A stretch of 64,000 bases of DNA. Source: Aneurinibacillus sp. REN35 (GTDB lineage Bacteria > Bacillota > Bacilli > Aneurinibacillales > Aneurinibacillaceae). The stretch lies in NCBI RefSeq assembly GCF_041379945.2, contig NZ_JBFTXJ020000002.1, forward strand, positions 1-64,000, in the 5' to 3' direction. Positions within the stretch are counted from its first letter, which is position 1. Each line of letters opens with the position of its first letter. A program made the position numbers and the translations under genes. Positions 1-7,533 of this stretch are shown piece after piece. The notes under the pieces were generated by a model. The model searched no databases. It was not told where the DNA came from and saw only the letters and a list, made by a program, of their open reading frames with translations.

Positions 1-57
1 ACAAACTCTTTTCCCGAAAAAGGCGCCTCTTTTTCGTTTTTTATTTACTTTTTTTAG

Positions 58-417
58 CTAATCAACACTCGTGATTTAATGTTTAAAGCATCAAACGTCC
101 CGCTAGGTATTATCTATATGACATTTGCTTCTATGTCAATCTCATTTATTGGAACAGCACTTTACACAACGGTAATTAAATACGCAGCAAAGGAACTAAC
201 CGGTTCAGCTATAGGGCTGGTGAGTTTCGGTGGACAAATAGCCGGGGCTGTCTCCCCAGCAGTTATTGGGTTTGTTATTACCCTTTTTGACGGTTCGTAT
301 GATGCTGCATCATGGTTTTTAATTGCCTCTGCATTGGCAGGAGCTATTATGGCATTAACAATTAAAAATAACATTCAAGAAATAAAAAAAGATGCGCCTA
401 TAAAGGAATCCATTTGA
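58..417 (+). pseudogene. MFS transporter, C-terminal remnant
   Basis: The product is hydrophobic with about three membrane segments and reads as the last quarter of a 12-TM major facilitator permease. It begins in mid-domain: the frame is open back only to a stop at 55-57, the first ATG (79) has no ribosome site, and a hairpin-plus-T-run lies just upstream at 19-60. It is therefore a truncated copy, or the 3' part left after a deletion. Its stop lies 20 bases before the serine hydrolase start. Family assignment rests on overall character (small residues, GxxxG, Ser/Gly-rich helices). Confidence 0.6.
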
Positions 418-437
418 CAAGAGCAGGAGGATTAATA

Positions 438-1619
438 ATGAAGTCTGTTACAAGAGATGAGAAAAAGGTTTTTCCCCCACACATGGAAGATCTTATTACT
501 AAAGATAATTGGTTTACCTCTCAAAAAAATGTTCAATGGTATTGTCAAAACGATGAGTTGGGTCCAAGTCGTATCATATGGAGAGGAAATCGACAAGCAA
601 CCTCACTATTGTATGCTGAAAAAGGATTGGATTTAGATGTATTTGGAAATGAGGATGAAGAGTCCGTCTTAGATTATCTTAAAAGAACAAATACAGATGC
701 TTTTTTGGTGATGCATAAAGGGAAAATTGTCTACGAAAATTACTTTAATGGATACAAACCTTACCAGCTCCATGCAATAAACTCTGCCACAAAATCTTTT
801 ATTGGTTTAATTATTGGTGTGCTTTGGCATGAAGGGGAGTTAGATTTAGATAAAAAATCTTCCTTCTATATTCCTGAATTGGAAGGCACCGGGCTTGGCG
901 ATGGAACTATTCAGCAGTTGATGGATATGCAAGTTCCAGTAAAATATATGGAAATAGATACACCGATGGGGATAGGGAGAGGGACCCTCATTTTTATAGC
1001 AGCAGGGGCAATGCCCAAGCCAGATAACTATAATGGGCCGGAAAATCTATATGAGGTCATGTTATCTAGCAAGAAAGATAAGCCATCAGGTGCTTCATTT
1101 TATTATGAAAATGGCCAAACAGAAGTATTGGGGTGGATTGCTAAGCGATTAACAGGTAAAAATATAGCAGAATTAATACAAGATACGATCTGGTTCAAGC
1201 TCGGAGCAGAAGAAAACGCTTCAATGCAATTGGATCCGATTGGTACGGATGTTGCTAACTGTGGTATGCGGGCTACATTACGTGATTTGGCACGTTTTGG
1301 GGAAATGATGCTTAATTATGGTTATTATAATGACCAACAAATTATTCCTGAGCGAATTATAAGAGAAATACAAAAAGGCAGTAATAAAGAATATTTTGAA
1401 GCAAGTGATTTTGGATATCTTTCTGGATTTTCTTATCACAATCAGTGGTGGGTTAATCATGACCCATTTGACGGATATTCAGCCCACGGTCGTTTCGATC
1501 AACGCATATATATTGCACCAAAAGCTGATACCTTGATTGTGAAGCTATCTTCCTATCTTCCGCAGAAATATGAGACAGAAGTTTTTCAGACTATAACAAA
1601 GTATTTAATGCAGCAATAG
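438..1619 (+). CDS. Beta-lactamase-family serine hydrolase (class C / 6-aminohexanoate-dimer hydrolase type)
   Basis: Predicted cytosolic serine hydrolase of 393 residues in the penicillin-binding-protein/class C fold. The nucleophile motif S-A-T-K (Ser116, Lys119), preceded by a long N-terminal stretch typical of NylB-like enzymes, and the Y-E-N motif (Tyr223, Asn225) are visible. The third motif appears as His-Gly-Arg in an AHGRF context instead of Lys-Thr-Gly. No signal peptide is seen, which argues against a true beta-lactamase. The start is ATG 438, 7 bases after AGGAGG at 425-430; an upstream TTG (414) lacks a site. The substrate is unknown; amide or ester hydrolysis is likely. Confidence 0.82.
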   Translation: MKSVTRDEKKVFPPHMEDLITKDNWFTSQKNVQWYCQNDELGPSRIIWRGNRQATSLLYAEKGLDLDVFGNEDEESVLDYLKRTNTDAFLVMHKGKIVYENYFNGYKPYQLHAINSATKSFIGLIIGVLWHEGELDLDKKSSFYIPELEGTGLGDGTIQQLMDMQVPVKYMEIDTPMGIGRGTLIFIAAGAMPKPDNYNGPENLYEVMLSSKKDKPSGASFYYENGQTEVLGWIAKRLTGKNIAELIQDTIWFKLGAEENASMQLDPIGTDVANCGMRATLRDLARFGEMMLNYGYYNDQQIIPERIIREIQKGSNKEYFEASDFGYLSGFSYHNQWWVNHDPFDGYSAHGRFDQRIYIAPKADTLIVKLSSYLPQKYETEVFQTITKYLMQQ

Positions 1620-1631
1620 AAAATTATAAGT

Positions 1632-1676
1632 AAAAACCACAATACCATGTGTATACGCAGGATATTGTGGTTTTTT
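1632..1676. terminator. Bidirectional terminator
   Basis: A stem with arms AAAAACCACAATA and TATTGTGGTTTTT and T-runs on both strands lies between the convergent serine hydrolase and lrgB genes. Confidence 0.8.
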
Positions 1677-1718
1677 GTTGTTCTTCTACTGTTGTTGCCA
1701 TTGAATTATGCTGATCAG

Positions 1719-2405
1719 CTAAAACAAGAGAGAGTACAAAGGCGGAAGCAGAAGGGAGGTCAGCACAGCCGCAAGTCCCATCGCTACTCCTGCCACGGCC
1801 CCGGCCAGTTCATCGGTGGATGCGGCCTGAGCGGCTCCCTGTCCGTGTGAGATCGTTCCCATCGCCAATCCGTATGCGAAGGGGCTGCGGATGCCAGCTT
1901 TATTCATTATCCACGGACCGAGCATTGTTCCGATGGTACCCGTCAACACAACAAAGGCGGCACTAAGTGCTGGGGAGCCGCCAATAATGCGTGTAATTTC
2001 AAGTGCGATAGGCACTGTGACGGATTTTGTGCTGAGAGAGGCGACAATTTCATCAGAGAGACGAAGTGCCTGTGCGATGAATATGACAGATATGATCGTT
2101 GATAATAAACCTGCGAACAGGCCGACAAGGGCCGGCAAGCTGTATTTACTGATCAATTGTCGATTTTTATACAGCGGAACTGCGAGCGCAACCGTAGCCG
2201 GACCGAGAAAGAATGTCATGATGCGTTGGGCCGGTTCGTATTGTGAAAATGATACGTTGCTTATGAGTAGAACCAAGATAATAAGTGCAGTGCTAAAAAA
2301 TACGGGTGTAGTAAATGGCGATGGGTATTTACGTGCCACTACGCGGCTAAGAAGATAAGCGCCCATCGTTAATAGGATGCTATATAGCGTCACGAGCATA
2401 CTCAT
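1719..2405 (-). CDS. lrgB: LrgB/CidB-family membrane protein
   Basis: A polytopic membrane protein of 228 residues, the usual LrgB/CidB length. Family members work with a small holin-like partner (LrgA/CidA) in control of murein hydrolase activity or in export of small acids such as pyruvate. Gly/Ala-rich helices, including one with a GTxSHGQGAA-type loop near the C-terminus, fit the family. The start is ATG 2405, 7 bases after AAAGGAG; the upstream TTG at 2429 is not needed. It overlaps the end of lrgA by 26 bases, which indicates coupled translation. Confidence 0.88.
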   Translation of the reverse strand: MSMLVTLYSILLTMGAYLLSRVVARKYPSPFTTPVFFSTALIILVLLISNVSFSQYEPAQRIMTFFLGPATVALAVPLYKNRQLISKYSLPALVGLFAGLLSTIISVIFIAQALRLSDEIVASLSTKSVTVPIALEITRIIGGSPALSAAFVVLTGTIGTMLGPWIMNKAGIRSPFAYGLAMGTISHGQGAAQAASTDELAGAVAGVAMGLAAVLTSLLLPPLYSLLF

Positions 2406-2769
2406 CTTGCTTCTCCTTTCTTTGTTCAAGTACTTGCGATACCCACCCCGTGCACAGCATACCGACCCCGGTGCTTATGAGGATAGCGATGAGGATAGCG
2501 GGACCATTGGCTGTAAATAGACCGCCAAAATTCATCAAGCCAACAGCGACCGGAATGAAGAAGAAAGCCAGGTGGCGAATGAGGAAGGAGGCCGCTTGCT
2601 CAATCCATGCCAGACGTACAATACCTGTCGCAAGCAAAGCAAATAAAATAATCATACCGATGGCATTTCCCGGAATAGGGAGATGCAGGGTATGAGCCAG
2701 AAGGTACCCCGCCTCGTTGATGGCCCATAAGCCGGCAAGCTGCATCAAAACTAGCAGGAATGTTTTCAT
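2380..2769 (-). CDS. lrgA: LrgA/CidA-family holin-like protein
   Basis: A small membrane protein of 129 residues with four predicted helices, matching the CidA/LrgA holin-like family. The conserved LPIPGNAIGMIILF-type segment follows the first helix. The start is ATG 2769, 8 bases after GGAGG; a GTG at 2784 lies on that site and is unlikely. It is the first gene of lrgAB. The divergent neighbour is an FHA-winged-helix protein, not the LytSR pair that controls lrgAB in Staphylococcus and Bacillus. Confidence 0.88.
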   Translation of the reverse strand: MKTFLLVLMQLAGLWAINEAGYLLAHTLHLPIPGNAIGMIILFALLATGIVRLAWIEQAASFLIRHLAFFFIPVAVGLMNFGGLFTANGPAILIAILISTGVGMLCTGWVSQVLEQRKEKQDEYARDAI

Positions 2770-2932
2770 TTCTCTATCCTCCACTTTTTGATATTTCTTA
2801 TTTTTTTCTTTAATAATAGCATTGTAAACGAGAGAAGGGTGAATATCTATAGCTTATTCCCTAGATAGGCATGTTGATTGCACACAATGCTTTTCACAAA
2901 CTTGATATTTACGATACACTAATACTGGGAAG

Positions 2933-2962
2933 TTGACACAAACCTTATCTATCGCGTACAAC
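2933..2962 (+). promoter_or_regulatory. Sigma-A-type promoter of the FHA regulator gene
   Basis: TTGACA at 2933-2938 and TACAAC at 2957-2962 are separated by 18 bases. The TTG in the -35 box could be mistaken for a start codon, but the coding start lies downstream at 2993. Confidence 0.5.
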
Positions 2963-2992
2963 AGTATTGTCGGTTGCGGAGGTGAATCAGTA

Positions 2993-3685
2993 TTGGTAGA
3001 AGGGGTTTTTTTGCGGATTGACAAGGGTGAGCCGCATACGGAAAGAGAGAGCGTCCCGTTATCGGAAGGGGAGCTTCTACTCGGACGTATCGGCAGGGAG
3101 AATAGACCGGATCTTACGTTTGCGAGTCCGTATATCTCCCGTAGACACGCCGCTGTTCGACTTGACAACGGCCAGTTTACAATTACAGATCTAGCGAGTA
3201 AGCATGGTGTACAGGTTAATGGCTATGAAATTGAACCAAACCAGCCATACATACTTAAGAACAGTGATAAAATTAACCTCGCCAAAGGGGTTGTTCTGCT
3301 TACCTTTATTAATAATAATGAAATTGAGCTTTCACCGACGTTAGAATTTACAAGCCCGTTCATTCAATGGGGAACAGAGGCGGAAGGGTTTATCGTTCAT
3401 CCGGAGAGACGCGAGATCTTGATTGATGGTAATCCCGTATTTCTATCCGGTAAGCATACAGAACTTGTGATGATGCTGTATGAAAATCGGAATCAGGCGA
3501 TAAGCTATGATGAGATGAAGGTGCGAATTTGGCCGGAGAGAGCAGTGGAAGGCAGCAGCGACGTGCCCGATGTGGGCAAGGATGAGATCAATGCGCTTGT
3601 ATACCGCTTGCGGAAGAAGCTGGGCAAATACGGAGAATGTATTGTAACGGTACCGCGATACGGGTATCGGCTGGACATGGAGTAA
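2993..3685 (+). CDS. FHA domain - winged-helix (OmpR/PhoB C-terminal type) transcription factor
   Basis: A cytosolic protein of 230 residues. Residues about 25-105 form an FHA phosphopeptide-binding domain, with the GR pair (31-32), the S-x-R-H motif (Ser49, His52) and N-G (76-77). Residues about 135-230 form a winged-helix DNA-binding domain like that of OmpR/PhoB, ending in a VPRYGYRL-type wing. There is no phosphoacceptor receiver domain, so control probably comes from binding a phosphothreonine protein. The start is TTG 2993, 7 bases after GGAGGTGA (2978-2985). It is divergent from lrgAB, which is the obvious candidate target; that link is inference. Confidence 0.82.
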   Translation: MVEGVFLRIDKGEPHTERESVPLSEGELLLGRIGRENRPDLTFASPYISRRHAAVRLDNGQFTITDLASKHGVQVNGYEIEPNQPYILKNSDKINLAKGVVLLTFINNNEIELSPTLEFTSPFIQWGTEAEGFIVHPERREILIDGNPVFLSGKHTELVMMLYENRNQAISYDEMKVRIWPERAVEGSSDVPDVGKDEINALVYRLRKKLGKYGECIVTVPRYGYRLDME

Positions 3686-3695
3686 GCAAACGGTA

Positions 3696-3726
3696 AGGGT
3701 GTTGATGCAGTGATTGTCAACACCCT
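3696..3726 (+). terminator. Hairpin after the FHA regulator gene
   Basis: Ten-base arms AGGGTGTTGA and TCAACACCCT are followed by a T-poor tail, so this is a weak or processing-type terminator. Confidence 0.5.
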
Positions 3727-3865
3727 CGGTAAAATAGTCAGATTTTTCGATCGTTTATCATGAAAAAATCATTTTCTCGCTATGTTTTCTTTTGTGAAAA
3801 CAGAGTACATTTTTGTTATAGGCTACAAGAAGGCAGCAAAAGTGTTGGAAAAGCGAGGGATAGAT

Positions 3866-4084
3866 ATGAGCAACCATATTGAAGGAACGTTTTCATGGCA
3901 TGCCGACGGCTTTCCCGCCATTCGAATAGAAAATGGGCTGATTCCACTGACAGACGGAAAAGAAATTCGCGTCAATGATGGGGATGATTGGATTTTGGGA
4001 ATCCATGTATACGGCGATGTGTTGTGCAAGGGAAAAGTGGAAATGCTGATGCCGGGCGATCGGATTCAGATTCGCCGCACATAA
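3866..4084 (+). CDS. Small protein of unknown function (possibly DUF5348-like)
   Basis: Predicted 72-residue soluble protein, acidic and rich in beta-strand-forming residues. The layout (strand, D-G-x, I-R-V, D-D-W-x-x-G-x-H-V, G-D-x-I) suggests a small SH3-like barrel of the DUF5348 sort, but this is not certain. The chosen start is ATG 3866, preceded by GCGAGGGA. A frame extending upstream to 3782 has no ribosome site there. It stands alone between two hairpins. Confidence 0.55.
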   Translation: MSNHIEGTFSWHADGFPAIRIENGLIPLTDGKEIRVNDGDDWILGIHVYGDVLCKGKVEMLMPGDRIQIRRT

Positions 4085-4161
4085 ATTGATAAATAACAAA
4101 GAGGCGCTTCGCTTTGCGGATAAGCGTACCTCACTTATTACATACGGAAGATAATCACCAC

Positions 4162-4190
4162 CAACCGACCGTTACGGCCGGTTGTTTTCG
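4162..4190 (+). terminator. Rho-independent terminator
   Basis: GC-rich stem CAACCG-a-CCG-tta-CGG-c-CGGTTG followed by TTTT. It ends the small gene at 3866-4084. The rest of 4085-4341 is AT-rich leader for the next small gene. Confidence 0.6.
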
Positions 4191-4341
4191 TGTTCACCTC
4201 TTTTTGGCTGCTATGATGGGTACAGGATTACCGAGTTTAAAAATTTGTAACAGATCGGTTCCCAATTAGCCGTATATTTATGTTATAAATAGAGATAACG
4301 GATGTATTGCGTTGTTATCGCATAGTAAGGAGGCACGAACC

Positions 4342-4440
4342 ATGTACCAGCCGAGTATGACGAAGAAAGTATTGATCGGCACTTTTATTGCGCTTGATAT
4401 TGTAATGATTGCCGGGGCATTCTATGTTGTCTTTCTTTAA
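4342..4440 (+). CDS. 32-residue single-pass membrane peptide
   Basis: A short gene with AAGGAGG at 4327-4333 and ATG at 4342. The product has a charged N-terminus (Thr-Lys-Lys) followed by one hydrophobic helix of about 22 residues to the end. It is closed by its own terminator at 4461-4489, so it is a single-gene unit. No family is recognised. The strong ribosome site and private terminator are the case for it being real. Confidence 0.6.
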   Translation: MYQPSMTKKVLIGTFIALDIVMIAGAFYVVFL

Positions 4441-4460
4441 ACATAATAATCGTATGAATG

Positions 4461-4489
4461 AAGGTCGTCTGAGCAGGACGGCCTTTTTG
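4461..4489 (+). terminator. Rho-independent terminator
   Basis: Stem AAGGTCGTC / GACGGCCTT with a TTTTT tail, after the 32-residue peptide gene. Confidence 0.75.
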
Positions 4490-4513
4490 TATAGATAAAG
4501 GAGGTTACTATAG

Positions 4514-5011
4514 ATGCGGATTGGAGTCATCGCGGATACGCATATGCCATCGCGTGCCAAAAAGCTTCCCGAAGCGCTTATCTATGGCCTTCAAGGAGTA
4601 GATAGGATAATACACGCCGGTGATTTTACTACAGCGGCAGTCATAGAGAAATTAGAAGCCATCGCACCTGTTGACGGTGTGGCAGGCAATAATGACGGGG
4701 CGGACATCGTGGAGCGGTTCGGGCGCAAGAAAGTGCTGACATTCGGGAAGTATCGCATCGGTTTGGTGCATGGTGATGGAAAGAGCAAAACGACAGAGCG
4801 GCGGGCTGTGGATGCATTTGCCAAAGAGGATGTACATATTATTATTTTCGGGCATTCGCATATTCCGCTTCTGCGCTGGCATGAAGGGAGGCTGTTGTTT
4901 AATCCGGGCTCGCCGACGGATAAACGAAGACAACCTCAATTCTCGTATGGTATTTTAGAGCTTGGAAATGAAGTGAATGCGACCCATTATTTTTATCCGT
5001 CCAAAGAATAG
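4514..5011 (+). CDS. Metallophosphoesterase, YfcE/MJ0936 family
   Basis: A 165-residue cytosolic phosphodiesterase with two metal ions. The motifs appear in order: D-T-H (Asp8, His10), G-D-F (near 36-38), G-N-N-D (58-61), V-H-G-D (85-88) and G-H-S-H (118-121), all characteristic of the YfcE/YsnB group. Its length is typical. The start is ATG 4514 after AAAGGAGG (4497-4504). The physiological substrate of this group is generally unassigned. It stands alone. Confidence 0.9.
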   Translation: MRIGVIADTHMPSRAKKLPEALIYGLQGVDRIIHAGDFTTAAVIEKLEAIAPVDGVAGNNDGADIVERFGRKKVLTFGKYRIGLVHGDGKSKTTERRAVDAFAKEDVHIIIFGHSHIPLLRWHEGRLLFNPGSPTDKRRQPQFSYGILELGNEVNATHYFYPSKE

Positions 5012-5118
5012 CTAAAGACCCTGCGTTCTTTCCCCGTTCGTTTCGAGAAGATTCGGTGAGGGTAGTATGTAATATCTTTACCTTTTACATTATAATAAAA
5101 CGAAGGTGGGAGGACGTA

Positions 5119-5313
5119 ATGGTATTACACAACCTAGAAGTCCGAAAGAAGATGGCGGAGTATGAGGTTAATGATGTGATTATGCACAAAGAGTTAGGTC
5201 GAGGGACAATCCGAGCGCTAGATAAGCAATTGATTGACATTGACTTTGCTGACGGAAGTAGGCAGTTGAACCTCGAAGTGCTTGTCAAAAACGATTTAAT
5301 AAGCAAATTGTAA
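5119..5313 (+). CDS. Standalone Tudor-like small protein resembling the PcrA/UvrD C-terminal domain
   Basis: A 64-residue protein. From about residue 17 it reads V-x-D-x-I-x-H-K-E-L-G-R-G-T-I, then I-D-I-D-F-A-D-G, then a leucine-rich last strand. This is the pattern of the Tudor-like domain that ends PcrA/UvrD helicases, where it contacts RNA polymerase. No helicase domain is attached. The start is ATG 5119 after GGTGGGAGG; an in-frame start at 5056 lacks a site. A role in nucleic-acid or polymerase binding is inference. Confidence 0.6.
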   Translation: MVLHNLEVRKKMAEYEVNDVIMHKELGRGTIRALDKQLIDIDFADGSRQLNLEVLVKNDLISKL

Positions 5314-5325
5314 AGCGATATAGAG

Positions 5326-5357
5326 AATAAAGCCACCTGAGCGGGTGGCTTTATTTT
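5326..5357. terminator. Bidirectional terminator
   Basis: Arms AATAAAGCCACC and GGGTGGCTTTATT lie between convergent genes, with T-rich tails on both strands. Confidence 0.85.
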
Positions 5358-5360
5358 GTT

Positions 5361-6194
5361 CTAAAAATTAAAGTTGTCGGGGTCTGGGCCGATGCGTTTA
5401 TCTTCATTGAGTCCATCGATTTTTTCCATCTCCTCTGCCGACAATACGAAATCGAACAGATCGGCATTCTCAACGATGCGTGCTTCATGAACGGATTTCG
5501 GAATGGTGACGACTTCATGCTGCAAATCCCAACGCAGGATGACTTGTGCTGCGGTTTTGCCATGCTTGCGGGCAATCTCGGTAAGTACCGGATGCTGCAG
5601 CAGCTCGCCTCCTTGTCCAAGCGGACTCCATGCTTCTACTTGAATGCCGTGCTGCTTGCAGAAGGCGCGTGCGTCCTTTTGTGAGAGAAGCGGGTGAAGC
5701 TCAATCTGATTTACCATAGGAGTAACTTCGCTATCTGCCATTAGATCTTCAAGATGATGCGGCTGAAAATTGCTAACCCCGATGGCTCGCACCAATCCGT
5801 CCTTATAAAGCTTCTCAAGGGCGCGCCATGTGTCTTTGTACTTGCCTTTAACCGGCCAGTGGATCAAATATAGATCAATATAGTCAAGGCCTAGTTTCTT
5901 GCGGCTTTCTTCAAACGCGGCCAGCGTGGAGTCATACCCTTGGTCTGCATTCCAGACCTTAGTCGTAACAAATAACTCGTTGCGCTCGGCGCCCGCTTGT
6001 TGAATCGCCTTGCCAACACCTGTTTCATTGCCGTAGACTGCGGCTGTATCGATGCTGCGATAGCCTGCCTTAAGCGCTGCTGCAACGGCGCGTTCTACCT
6101 CTTGTCCTTCTTTTGATTTCCAGACGCCAAGCCCTACCCAGGGCATACGAACGTCGTTGCTTAATACGGTACAGTCTGCGAGATGCTTTGCCAT
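5361..6194 (-). CDS. Aldo/keto reductase
   Basis: A 277-residue NADPH-dependent oxidoreductase of the 2,5-diketo-gluconate/YvgN type. The catalytic tetrad is Asp49, Tyr54 (A-A-V-Y-G-N-E), Lys79 (T-T-K-V-W) and His112 (L-I-H-W-P). The C-terminal cofactor segment I-P-K-S is also present. The start ATG 6194 follows GAAGGAAG. It likely reduces small aldehydes such as methylglyoxal; the sequence does not fix the substrate. It is a single gene, convergent with the Tudor-like gene. Confidence 0.9.
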   Translation of the reverse strand: MAKHLADCTVLSNDVRMPWVGLGVWKSKEGQEVERAVAAALKAGYRSIDTAAVYGNETGVGKAIQQAGAERNELFVTTKVWNADQGYDSTLAAFEESRKKLGLDYIDLYLIHWPVKGKYKDTWRALEKLYKDGLVRAIGVSNFQPHHLEDLMADSEVTPMVNQIELHPLLSQKDARAFCKQHGIQVEAWSPLGQGGELLQHPVLTEIARKHGKTAAQVILRWDLQHEVVTIPKSVHEARIVENADLFDFVLSAEEMEKIDGLNEDKRIGPDPDNFNF

Positions 6195-6318
6195 GGTTAT
6201 TCTTCCTTCAAGTATACATTACCTTCTCCATCCTATCATAAATGATTACAGGTGTTGATGAAACAACATCAATGGAGTGATACACCTCTTCATTGAATCA
6301 TACCCGCATAGATTGTGC

Positions 6319-6337
6319 GCTAAAAACGGTTTTTAGC
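6319..6337. promoter_or_regulatory. Palindrome upstream of the Mur ligase operon
   Basis: Perfect 8-base arms GCTAAAAA and TTTTTAGC around CGG, about 70 bases before the Mur ligase start. It could be an operator. It is followed by pyrimidine-rich sequence, so a terminator or leader hairpin is also possible. Confidence 0.4.
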
Positions 6338-6408
6338 ACATTTCCTTTTTCTCTCTTACTGCATACATTGTCATAGCGAAACTGTGCAGCAAAAAGGGAG
6401 GGGATCAC

Positions 6409-7533
6409 GTGTCAAAAACGGTGATTTTACGCAAGCCGGTAATTGCCGTTACCGGCAGCGCAGGGAAGACAACAACAAAAGAAATGATCGCATCTATTCT
6501 ACGGCGGAAATGGCGTATTTTTGCTTCCTATCGGAGTTTTAATCAGCACACATGCTCAGCGCGCAACGCGAAGCGGATTCAGCCGTTTCATCGGGCGGCG
6601 GTGTTAGAATTCGGCATGGGTGCGCGCGGTCAGATTCGAAAGCACTGTCAGTTTATCCAGCCAAATATGGGGGTCGTAACGAATGTCGGAACAGCTCATA
6701 TCGGCAATGTAGGCGGAAGTGTGGCAGGAATTGCCCAGGCGAAGTCGGAGCTGATAAAGTATATGAAACAAACGGGCTATTTGGTGACGAATGCGGATGA
6801 TCCCAATTCAAAACTTCTCGAAACAGAAGCGTTTAAAGGAACGATGGTGACAGTAGGGGTGCATGAGGAAGCTGATTTTAGAGCGACACATGTACGTTAT
6901 GCAAAGAACGGCATGGCATTTGATGTGATGATTGATGGGGAGACACATACATTTTCCATACCCATTTTTGGCGATCATAACGTGTATAATGCCTTGAATG
7001 CCATCGCTATTGCATATGGACTGGGTTTCTCGCCGCAGGAGATGAAGACGGGACTGGGAATATATAAACGAACCCCGCACCGGATGAATGTGTTCCGCTA
7101 TGCCCCAGACATCACGCTAATTGATGATTCGTGCAGCGCTAATCCGAATGCGGTCCGAGCAGCGATTGATGTATTGAATAAAGTCGGTGGTGAAACCAAG
7201 CTGGCTGTGCTAGGCACCATGCTTGCGATGGGAAAGTATTCAACCAAGGCACATACCGAAGTGGGAGAATATGTAGCACAGGCCGGGATTGATTATTTGT
7301 ATACGTACGGTAAGAAGGCTAAAATCATTGCGGCCAGTGCGATCAAGGCCGGTTTTCCGGCCGAGCGTGTGCGGACATTCGAGAGTGAGCCGGCGCTGCG
7401 TCGTGCCATCCTAGCTCATCTGCGTCCCCATACAACAATCCTTGTGAAGGCATCACATAAGATCGGATTAGAGAAAACGGTAGCCTATATAAAAAAGCAG
7501 GCTCGGCGTAAAGGGATGAAAAAATCCACATGA
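6409..7533 (+). CDS. MurF-like Mur ligase lacking the N-terminal substrate domain
   Basis: A 374-residue ATP-dependent amide ligase of the Mur family. The P-loop G-S-A-G-K-T-T-T comes at residues 16-23, so the protein starts directly with the central ATPase domain. The domain of about 80-100 residues that binds the UDP sugar in MurF is absent. The central N-V-G-x-A-H-I motif (about 96-102), the H-N-V-Y-N-A-L-N motif and the C-terminal ligase domain with a D-D-S-C-S-A-N-P-N-A loop are present. The start is GTG 6409 after GGGAGGGG. It overlaps the carboxypeptidase gene by 4 bases. It is probably a paralogue acting on something other than UDP-MurNAc-tripeptide; this is inference. Confidence 0.8.
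   Translation: MSKTVILRKPVIAVTGSAGKTTTKEMIASILRRKWRIFASYRSFNQHTCSARNAKRIQPFHRAAVLEFGMGARGQIRKHCQFIQPNMGVVTNVGTAHIGNVGGSVAGIAQAKSELIKYMKQTGYLVTNADDPNSKLLETEAFKGTMVTVGVHEEADFRATHVRYAKNGMAFDVMIDGETHTFSIPIFGDHNVYNALNAIAIAYGLGFSPQEMKTGLGIYKRTPHRMNVFRYAPDITLIDDSCSANPNAVRAAIDVLNKVGGETKLAVLGTMLAMGKYSTKAHTEVGEYVAQAGIDYLYTYGKKAKIIAASAIKAGFPAERVRTFESEPALRRAILAHLRPHTTILVKASHKIGLEKTVAYIKKQARRKGMKKST

Noticed and set aside
2933-2992. Upstream extension of the FHA regulator to TTG 2933
   Set aside because: That TTG is part of a TTGACA -35 box, and GGAGGTGA sits correctly before TTG 2993.
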